Positions 1 to 5,643 of a stretch of DNA of 6,690 nucleotides are shown here, one piece after another. Source of the DNA: Cytophagales bacterium (GTDB lineage Bacteria; Bacteroidota; Bacteroidia; Cytophagales; ES-bin-26); NCBI GenBank assembly GCA_014379925.1, contig JACMKY010000578.1, forward strand, positions 1 to 6,690, given 5' to 3'. The position numbers were made by a program, and so were the translations under genes. Below the pieces are notes generated by a model. That model was given only the letters and a program-made list of their open reading frames with translations, was not told the origin of the DNA and ran no database searches. Each line of letters opens with the position of its first letter. Within the stretch, counting starts at the first letter, position 1.

Positions 1-18
1 AAAACCTGCTGGGGTTTT
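1..18. terminator. Possible terminator hairpin at the window edge
   Basis: AAAACC (1-6) pairs with GGTTTT (13-18) around a 6-base loop. The A-run/stem/T-run arrangement is what a bidirectional intrinsic terminator of an upstream gene would look like, but the stem is only 6 bp and the left side is cut by the window edge, so this is weak. Confidence 0.25.
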
Positions 19-454
19 GCTGGCCAATGCGAGGCGGAACTGTTAGCCTATCAGTTGCTGGCTGTTTGATCGTTGGTTACCCTCGGGCTGTTCTTGTTGG
101 TGTCCTTTTTGAGGAGCAGACGGGCTTTCACTGTTTACTCAGAACGGCCCTTTACTTGTTTCAAATCAATGTATTCTTTGACAAAAGACTGATCTTCAGT
201 ATTTTACTCAGTAGCTAATTCTTTAAGCGCCCCCAACTTCCACGATGCCTCGTCGGGAACATGAGTTTCTATTGGCGGTAGAAACAACCAACCCACCTCG
301 TCCGAACCTGTGGCACGCGACTGCCAGCCTTTACCGTAGTGGCCGGAACGGTGTTGCGATGGAATACCCCTCTCCCAAGGAACCTCCTCCCGAATCCTCC
401 TTATCGTTCGCCTCACCGAAGCCCGTTGGCCGTTAACTGCGTAATTATTGCTAG

Positions 455-476
455 TTTTTTAGACCAACCTAAAAAA
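455..476. promoter_or_regulatory. AT-rich palindrome, candidate metalloregulator operator
   Basis: TTTTTTAG (455-462) and CTAAAAAA (469-476) are perfect 8-bp inverted repeats separated by 6 bases. The right half reads AACCTAA, equal to one half-site of the DtxR/IdeR iron-box consensus (TTAGGTT and its complement); the left half reads TTAGACC. The span between half-sites is shorter than in the classical 19-bp DtxR box, so the regulator is uncertain. It lies about 30-50 bp upstream of the -7 box of the receptor gene, a reasonable place for a repressor or activator site. Seen directly: the palindrome. Inferred: metal-dependent control. Confidence 0.45.
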
Positions 477-500
477 TTATTTACCATAACGAAATAATTT
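474..500. promoter_or_regulatory. Second inverted repeat overlapping the -33 region
   Basis: AAATTATTT (474-482) and AAATAATTT (492-500) are perfect 9-bp inverted repeats with a 9-base spacer; two further outer pairs match beyond one mismatch. The element ends 3 bases before the -7 box, so it covers the place where the -33 element should be and shares three bases with the palindrome at 455-476. A protein bound here would compete with RNA polymerase. The sequence is very AT-rich, so part of the symmetry may be chance. Confidence 0.4.
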
Positions 501-503
501 CTT

Positions 504-511
504 TACCTTTG
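504..511 (+). promoter_or_regulatory. Bacteroidota -7 promoter box (TAnnTTTG)
   Basis: TACCTTTG matches the Bacteroidota primary sigma factor -7 consensus TAnnTTTG exactly. No TTG is present at the expected -33 position (about 481-485 reads TTAC), so recognition may need an activator or be weak. Transcription would begin only a few bases before the ATG at 526, giving a very short leader with no room for a Shine-Dalgarno site, which this phylum generally does not need. Confidence 0.55.
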
Positions 512-525
512 GCAAAATCTGACGT

Positions 526-2796
526 ATGAAACTTTCTACCGCCTTGTTTTTCGCTTTGCTGGCCGGGCCGGCTTTGGCCCAGACGGGAATCATCCGGGGC
601 CGGGCAACCACCAACGGCCAACCGATCGAGTTCGTCAGCGTGGGCGTGGCGGGTACCGCGTTCGGCACCAGCACCAACGCGCGGGGAGAATACGAAATCA
701 GGCACCTGCCGTTGGGCAGTCACCGGATCCAGTTTTCGGCCATCGGGTACGCCCCGGTTTCCAAAATGGTCCACCTGACCGGTCCGGCGCCGCAAACGGT
801 GCACGCCGACCTCCGCGAAACGGTTGCCAGCTTGGACGAAGTGGTGGTGACGGGTACCATGAAGGAAGTGTCGCGCCTGGAAAGCCCCATCCCGATCGAA
901 ATCTACACGCCCAAGTTTTTTCAGAAAAATCCCACCCCCAGCCTCTTCGACGCCTTGCAGATCGTCAACGGCGTGCGCCCGCAACTCAACTGCAACGTCT
1001 GCAACACGGGCGACATTCACATCAACGGGCTGGAGGGTCCCTACACCATGATTCTCATCGACGGGATGCCCATCGTGAGTGCCCTCTCGTCGGTCTACGG
1101 CCTGAGCGGGATTCCCAACAGCATCGTCGAGCGCATCGAAGTGGTGAAAGGGCCGGCTTCCACGCTCTACGGTTCGGAAGCCGTCGGCGGTCTCATCAAC
1201 GTCATCACTAAGAACCCCGGCAAGTCGCCCCGGCTGGCGGTGGACGTGTTCAGCACTTCCCAGGGAGAGGTCAACACCGACGTGTCGGTGAAGGCCAACG
1301 TCGGGAAGGCGACGGCCCTCTTCAGCGGCAACCACTTTCACTTCGGCAACCGGCTGGACGTCAACCGTGACAACTTCACGGACGTGACCCAGCAGGACCG
1401 GGTTTCGTTGTTCAGCAAGTGGACGCTTCAACGCCGGGAAAACCGGCTCGCCAGCCTCGCCGCCCGGTATTACTACGAAGACCGTTGGGGCGGCGAACTC
1501 GGGTGGAACGCGGGTTTCCGGGGCGGCGACAGCCTCTACGGCGAATCCATCTACACCAAACGCTACGAAATCATTGGGGCCTACCAGTTGCCGGTGGCCG
1601 GGGAGAAGCTGGTCTTCAGCTACTCCTACAACCACCACGATCAGAACTCGGTCTACGGCCGGACCTCCTTCCTGGCGGATCAGAAGGTGGTTTTCGGGCA
1701 ACTGGTCTGGGACAAGCAGTGGGGCGGGCGGCACGACGCCCTGCTGGGGGCCGCCCTGCGGTATACCTACTACGACGACAACACGACGGGAACCCGGGCC
1801 GACGGAGCGAACCGGCCGCAACGAACCTACTTGCCCGGCCTGTTTGCCCAGGACGAGATCGCCCTTCACGAACACCACAAACTGCTGCTGGGCCTCCGCT
1901 ACGACTACAATTCCGACCACGGCCACATCCTGACCCCGCGGCTCAACTACAAGTGGGCACCCGACGCCAACAATGTGCTGCGGCTGAGTTTCGGCAACGG
2001 CTACCGGGTAGTGAATTTGTTTACCGAAGACCACGCGGCCCTCACCGGGGCCCGGAAAGTGGTGGTACGGGAAGCCCTGAAACCCGAACGGTCCTACAAC
2101 GGCAACCTCAACTACCAGCGTTTCCTCCGCGCGTTCGGCGGGCTGGTCGGACTGGATGCCTCGGCGTTCTACACTTATTTCAACAACAAGATCGTGGGCG
2201 ATTTCCTGACCGATCCGGACGCCATTATCTACCAGAACCTGGGGGGCCACGCGATTTCGCGGGGAATCACGCTCAACACGGATTTCACCTTTCCCTTTCC
2301 GCTGAAGATCATCGCGGGCATCACGCTGATGGACGTTTACCAGGTGGAAAAATACCGGGGCGAAAACCAGAAGACGCCGCAGTTGCTGGCCCCGCGCTTT
2401 TCGGGCACCTACGCCGTTACGTACGCCTTCGACCGGCTGGGACTGAGCCTGGACTACACCGGAAGCGTGAACGGGCCGATGCACCTGCCCACGCAGGCCA
2501 ACGACTACCGTCCCGACCGATCGCCGTGGTTCAGTCTGATGAACCTCCAGTTGACCAAAAAATTCAACGACCATTGGCAGGTGTACGGCGGGGCGAAGAA
2601 CCTGCTGAACTACCTGCCCCGGTATTCGCTGATGCGCTCCTTTGACCCCTTCGACAAGACGGCCTTCAACGGCGACGGCAGTCCTTCGGCGGCCAATCCG
2701 AACGGCTACACCTTCGACACCGAATACAACTACGCGCCCATCCAGGGCATCCGGGGCTTCGTCGGCGTGCGGTACACCTTGTCGGGGGGGAATTGA
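526..2796 (+). CDS. TonB-dependent outer-membrane receptor
   Basis: An outer-membrane active transporter, energised through TonB-ExbBD, of 756 residues. Residues 1-19 form a signal peptide (KK-less but with a hydrophobic LSTALFFALLAG core, cleavage likely after ALA at 18). Residues about 22-98 are a CarboxypepD_reg-like domain, an N-terminal extension common in Bacteroidota receptors. LDEVVVTG (103-110) leads into the plug (about 115-235), with LIDGMPI at 177-183 and the conserved GPASTLYGSEAVGG stretch starting at 209. The rest is a beta-barrel rich in alternating aromatic strands, ending GVRYTL plus a short SGGN tail. The length is that of metal, siderophore or cobalamin receptors, not of SusC (about 1000 residues), and no SusD follows, so polysaccharide import is unlikely. 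The only two cysteines are C156 and C159 in the plug; His clusters occur at 270/272, 370/371, 448/450/451 and 465/467. The substrate is not determined; metal or metal-complex uptake is inferred. The start is fixed by the signal peptide and promoter spacing. Confidence 0.93.
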   Translation: MKLSTALFFALLAGPALAQTGIIRGRATTNGQPIEFVSVGVAGTAFGTSTNARGEYEIRHLPLGSHRIQFSAIGYAPVSKMVHLTGPAPQTVHADLRETVASLDEVVVTGTMKEVSRLESPIPIEIYTPKFFQKNPTPSLFDALQIVNGVRPQLNCNVCNTGDIHINGLEGPYTMILIDGMPIVSALSSVYGLSGIPNSIVERIEVVKGPASTLYGSEAVGGLINVITKNPGKSPRLAVDVFSTSQGEVNTDVSVKANVGKATALFSGNHFHFGNRLDVNRDNFTDVTQQDRVSLFSKWTLQRRENRLASLAARYYYEDRWGGELGWNAGFRGGDSLYGESIYTKRYEIIGAYQLPVAGEKLVFSYSYNHHDQNSVYGRTSFLADQKVVFGQLVWDKQWGGRHDALLGAALRYTYYDDNTTGTRADGANRPQRTYLPGLFAQDEIALHEHHKLLLGLRYDYNSDHGHILTPRLNYKWAPDANNVLRLSFGNGYRVVNLFTEDHAALTGARKVVVREALKPERSYNGNLNYQRFLRAFGGLVGLDASAFYTYFNNKIVGDFLTDPDAIIYQNLGGHAISRGITLNTDFTFPFPLKIIAGITLMDVYQVEKYRGENQKTPQLLAPRFSGTYAVTYAFDRLGLSLDYTGSVNGPMHLPTQANDYRPDRSPWFSLMNLQLTKKFNDHWQVYGGAKNLLNYLPRYSLMRSFDPFDKTAFNGDGSPSAANPNGYTFDTEYNYAPIQGIRGFVGVRYTLSGGN

Positions 2797-2979
2797 CTGA
2801 TGAAACTTGCTGAATGTGAAGTATTTTACATTCAGAATCCTGCATATAAATTGTTTCTGTCTACCTCGGTAGCTAAAAACGTTTCATTCAACGCGCTGCA
2901 CAACGTCCCGGAAATATCCGCAGCAAAGGCAGGTCCGCCACCCGCCTCGAACTCGTCCATTGATCAGATAATCAAAACA
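2797..2979. other. Convergent intergenic spacer
   Basis: The receptor gene (+) and the EamA gene (-) converge here. It contains a strong hairpin (2810-2835), a near-palindrome CTACCTCGGTAG at 2861-2872, and the first copy of a 16-bp tandem repeat (2963-2978). On the minus strand an open frame runs from ATG at 2960 to a stop at 2832-2834 (42 residues, beginning MDEFEAGGGPAF). It resembles nothing I know, and I do not call it a gene. Confidence 0.5.
2810..2835. terminator. Hairpin between convergent genes, probable bidirectional terminator
   Basis: CTGAATGTGAA (2810-2820) pairs with TTTACATTCAG (2825-2835), an 11-bp stem with a single G-U pair and a GTAT loop, starting 14 bases after the receptor stop codon. 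The location between two converging genes is typical of a terminator. There is no clear T-tract on either side, so it could instead protect the mRNA 3' end. Confidence 0.5.
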
Positions 2980-2994
2980 TCAGATAATCAAAAC
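2963..2994. repeat. Perfect 16-bp tandem duplication at the EamA stop codon
   Basis: ATCAGATAATCAAAAC occurs twice back to back (2963-2978 and 2979-2994). The second copy contains the EamA stop codon (TGA on the minus strand, 2980-2982) and its last codons; the first copy lies just past the stop. The protein C-terminus is not altered by the duplication. Replication slippage is the simplest origin. Two copies without spacers are not a CRISPR array. Confidence 0.9.
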
Positions 2995-3391
2995 AAGGGT
3001 GCCGCCAATCATCAGGACCGCGCCGGGGGCCGTTTTCCAGGTCAGGACTTCGCCCAGCAACACCACCGACGAGAGAATGGCAATGGCGACGCTGAGTTTG
3101 TCCACCGGGGCCACCTGCGAAACTTTACCCGGTTGCAAGGCCCGGAAATAGCAAATCCACGAGAGGCCTGTGGCCAGCCCCGACAAGACCAGAAAGGTCC
3201 AGTTCTGCCGCGTCAGGATATAACCCTTCCGGGCCACCCCGCCAATGCACCAATCCCCCGGCGAAGAGGAGGATGACGACGGTTCGGACGGCCGTAGCCA
3301 GGTCCGAATCCACGCCTTTCATGCCCACCTTGGCCAATACCGCCGTCAGGGCCGCCAACAGGGCCGAGCCCAGCGCATACATCCACCCCAT
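2980..3391 (-). pseudogene. EamA/DMT-family transporter with a one-base frameshift
   Basis: A single-EamA-domain inner-membrane protein of the drug/metabolite transporter superfamily; substrate unknown. The N-terminal half is read from ATG at 3391 (MGWMYALGSALLAALTAVLA, then VDSDLATAVRT), and the C-terminal half continues in another frame (LTRQNWTFLVLSGLATG, CYFRALQPGKVSQVAPVDKL, ending TLVLII before TGA at 2980-2982). The switch lies at a run of four G on the minus strand (C run at 3237-3240): dropping one G joins ...LVHWR to VARKGY... and gives 411 nt, or 136 residues with about five membrane segments, the usual size of these one-domain proteins, which are thought to work as dimers. As written, the product would leave frame after residue 51. 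A sequencing or assembly error is a real alternative to true decay, because the rest of the reading frame is well preserved. The gene follows the GH20 gene on the same strand by 91 bases, and no TAnnTTTG box was seen just upstream, so read-through from GH20 is likely. Confidence 0.8.
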
Positions 3392-3482
3392 AATCGCGTT
3401 CGGTTCGGCGCCAACGCACGGGCCAATTCGGCCGGGCCGAAGAGCGCGTACGCTGGCCCTCTGGCTGCGAGTCGGCGCCCAA
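3392..3482. other. Spacer between GH20 and EamA genes
   Basis: Ninety-one GC-rich bases. GGGCC (3434-3438) and AGCG (3443-3446) can pair with GGCCC (3455-3459) and CGCT (3451-3454), with a 4-base bulge and CGTA loop. TCGGCGCC occurs at 3405-3412 and again at 3472-3479. No T-tract follows, so termination after GH20 is not evident. Nothing else was recognised. Confidence 0.4.
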
Positions 3483-5402
3483 TCACGATTTCTCTCTATC
3501 GGCCCGCTTCTTCAGTTCTTCAATCGGCAGGGCCATCATGCGTCCGACGGGTTGTTTGCCTTTGTAAGTGATCACTTTCAGCATAACCGCCTCCTTGGGG
3601 GGCGTCAAGGGGCCGGTGTACTTGGGATAGAATTGGTCGGGAAACGAGTTATCGAAACTGTAGTGGATATCCAGTCCCTCCACTTCGGTGCTTAATTCTA
3701 CCTTTAATTGTTGATCGGGCGTTCTGCTTACCGTAAAAATAGGATCGTACACGGCCCGGGCGTATTTGACCTCGGCCACGTCGAGCCGTTCGAAGTGTTT
3801 TTCTAGCCGGCCAAAAAAGTCATTCCAGTTCCTCTTTTCTTTGGGCGACCACACCGATTCGGCAATGGCCATTCCCCGGGGCCAGGTCATGTACTGGGCG
3901 GTGCGCATATTGTATATCTGTTCGGTCCATAGGTTGGCCTGTCCGCCTTTGATGTATTTGGCATCTACTCCCTCGGGTGCGGGTTCAAACTGATACGCTT
4001 TGTTCAAACGCAGGGTGGCATACACCCGGGGTTCGATGATGGGATCGGCCTGCATGTAATCCAGGTAAGCAAAAGTGGCGGGACTCATCACTACCTCGCG
4101 GCCCATCTTGGCGGCTTGCACGCCACTTTCTACGCCACGCCAGCTCATCACTACCGCTCCGGGAGCCAATCCACCTTGCATAATCTCCTCCCAACCCATA
4201 AATTTCTTGCCTTTCGATTCGACGATCTTTCCCAGCCGTTTTACAAAGTAGCTTTGTACTTCCTCCATATTCTTCAATCCCTCCTTTTTCATCAGGGCTT
4301 TCACGGCCTCGCTCTTTTCCCAGTAGTTTTTCGGGCACTCATCGCCTCCTATGTGGATGTATTCGAAGGGAAAAAGCTGGGCCACCTGCGTGACAACCTG
4401 GTCCAGAAACGCGTACACCTTTTCATTGGCCGGGCACAGCGTATTGTCCACCAGGGCAATGGGTGGATGACCGTGCGACCAATCCATGATTTCTTCTCCC
4501 GAGCGGACCTGGTATTTGTCGGCGCCCGGCGTACAAGACAGTTCCGGATAAGAGACGATCGCCGCCAGGCTATGGCCGGGTACGTCAATTTCGGGGAGAA
4601 TATTGACGAAACGGTCTTTGGCGTATTGAACCAGCTCCTTGATGTCTTCCTGGGTGTAAAATCCGCCGTAATCACGGGGCTCGCCGGGAGCGGGCGGGGC
4701 AAACGTGCCAAAATAGCCTACTTTCTTTACGTTCCAGGCACCCACCTGGGTGAGCTTGGGCAATCCTTTGATCTCAATCCGCCAGCCTTCGTCATCGGTC
4801 AGGTGCAGGTGCAACAGGTTGTATTTATAGCGCACCATCTGGTCAATGTACTGCTTCACTTCCGCTTTGGTAAAGAAGTGTCGGGACACGTCGAACATCA
4901 AGCCTCGCCAGGCAAAGCGGGGATAATCGGTAATTTCCACGCAAGGGGCTTCCCACTTTACGTTCGGAACGGGAAGGGCATTTTCTATCTCTTTGGGAAA
5001 TAGCTGCACCAGCGTCTGGGCCCCGTAAAACAGGCCGGCCGGTTGATTGGCCTTGATGGTAATGTGGGTTGGCGTAACCGATAACTGATACCCTTCCTGA
5101 CCGATGGCATCAACGGCCGTTTTATTGAGCAGCAGCCTTACCGTGGCATTGGGCGAAGCACTGCTTACCGTCACCCGTCTGCCCGTAGGCACCGCCAAGC
5201 GATCTTGCAAAAAAGCGACTACTCGTTGGAGTTCCGGCCCGGTACCGGCCTCGATTGCCACCGCTTGTGGCAAGGAAAACTGGCCGGCATTTTTCGTGAG
5301 AGAAACTGGCTGGGGAATAATCGCCAGACCAGGGTCATTGGACTGACTATGGGCGGAAACGTACACCAAACTGCCGCACAACAGTTGAATAAATTTTTTC
5401 AT
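3483..5402 (-). CDS. Secreted GH20 beta-N-acetylhexosaminidase
   Basis: Glycoside hydrolase family 20 enzyme that removes terminal beta-linked N-acetylglucosamine or N-acetylgalactosamine from glycans (chitin oligomers, glycoproteins, peptidoglycan fragments). It has 639 residues. Residues 1-20 are a signal peptide (MKKFIQLLCGSLVYVSAHSQ), so it acts in the periplasm or outside; Cys9 is too early and lacks a lipobox, so a lipoprotein is unlikely. Residues about 25-150 form the Glyco_hydro_20b domain. The catalytic TIM barrel spans about 160-520, with FAWRGLMFDVSRHF (163-176), HLTDDEGWR (200-208), PEIDVPGHS (270-278) and the family signature HIGGDECPK (350-358), in which D354-E355 are the substrate-assisted catalytic pair. 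WTEQIYN follows near 492. The last about 80 residues, with the HYSFDNSFP segment, look like the C-terminal CHB_HEX_C/Fn3-like module. All catalytic motifs are intact. Base composition is visibly lower in GC than in both long neighbours. It is divergent from uxuA and upstream of the EamA gene. The start is fixed by the signal peptide. Confidence 0.95.
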   Translation of the reverse strand: MKKFIQLLCGSLVYVSAHSQSNDPGLAIIPQPVSLTKNAGQFSLPQAVAIEAGTGPELQRVVAFLQDRLAVPTGRRVTVSSASPNATVRLLLNKTAVDAIGQEGYQLSVTPTHITIKANQPAGLFYGAQTLVQLFPKEIENALPVPNVKWEAPCVEITDYPRFAWRGLMFDVSRHFFTKAEVKQYIDQMVRYKYNLLHLHLTDDEGWRIEIKGLPKLTQVGAWNVKKVGYFGTFAPPAPGEPRDYGGFYTQEDIKELVQYAKDRFVNILPEIDVPGHSLAAIVSYPELSCTPGADKYQVRSGEEIMDWSHGHPPIALVDNTLCPANEKVYAFLDQVVTQVAQLFPFEYIHIGGDECPKNYWEKSEAVKALMKKEGLKNMEEVQSYFVKRLGKIVESKGKKFMGWEEIMQGGLAPGAVVMSWRGVESGVQAAKMGREVVMSPATFAYLDYMQADPIIEPRVYATLRLNKAYQFEPAPEGVDAKYIKGGQANLWTEQIYNMRTAQYMTWPRGMAIAESVWSPKEKRNWNDFFGRLEKHFERLDVAEVKYARAVYDPIFTVSRTPDQQLKVELSTEVEGLDIHYSFDNSFPDQFYPKYTGPLTPPKEAVMLKVITYKGKQPVGRMMALPIEELKKRADREKS

Positions 5403-5643
5403 ACATTTTACCGGCTAAAGAAGCAACGCAACGGATAAGTGAGGGACGAGCAAACGCAGTGAAGTAAATTTAGCCGGAAAAGCCCGGCCAATCCACAAGA
5501 ATACGATAATATGCAGAATAAAACGGTTTCCCTGCCGGTGGGCGCTCACTCCTGCCGTCAGGATGGCAACCGCGGCGACCAAACGTTCCCGGCGGACTGC
5601 TTTTGGTAACTTCGCTGACAAAATTACCTGACAGGCTACTAGA
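5403..5643. other. Divergent regulatory spacer between GH20 and uxuA
   Basis: This spacer must contain both promoters. For GH20, the minus strand has TGCGTTTG at 5451-5458, one mismatch from TAnnTTTG, about 50 bases before its ATG. For uxuA, TAACTTCG at 5607-5614 is one mismatch from the same box, about 30 bases before its ATG. Both are weak. CCGGCTAAA (5411-5419) and TTTAGCCGG (5469-5477) are perfect 9-bp inverted repeats flanking the GH20 candidate box. TCCTG/CAGGA at 5550-5563 forms a small hairpin. A 32-codon frame on + (5511-5609) resembles nothing known. Confidence 0.4.

Larger units (their letters stand above)
1..525. other. Gene-free leader region upstream of the TonB receptor
   Basis: No convincing gene is visible in these 525 bases. 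Short open frames exist on both strands (27-218 and 245-436 on +, 204-416 on -), but their translations resemble no family I know, show no domain or signal peptide, and overlap each other. Positions 1-18 can form a small hairpin at the window edge. Positions 188-200 form a 5-bp stem (ACTGA/TCAGT) with a 3-base loop, which may be chance. The last 80 bases turn AT-rich and carry two inverted repeats and a -7 promoter box, described separately. The tail of a gene lying left of the window cannot be excluded for the first few bases. Confidence 0.6.

Noticed and set aside
204..436. Overlapping short frames on both strands upstream of the receptor
   Set aside because: Neither shows a recognisable domain, signal peptide or promoter. 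They overlap in antisense, so at most one could be real and nothing favours either.
481..2574. A 697-codon open frame on the minus strand across the receptor gene
   Set aside because: It lies antisense to a clear TonB receptor. Its translation is low-complexity V/G/R/P-rich with no domain, as expected from the complement of a GC-rich gene with strong codon bias.
526..2796. A SusC/SusD-type polysaccharide utilisation locus with the nearby GH20
   Set aside because: The receptor is 756 residues, lacks SusC features and is not followed by a SusD gene. GH20 is on the other strand and separated by a convergent spacer.
2963..2994. CRISPR repeats or an attachment site
   Set aside because: There are only two copies, directly abutting with no spacer, and no cas gene, integrase or tRNA is nearby.
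2800..3276. A 158-codon plus-strand frame after the receptor
   Set aside because: Most of it is antisense to the EamA coding sequence, and its first 50 codons cover the terminator hairpin and the spacer. No domain is visible.
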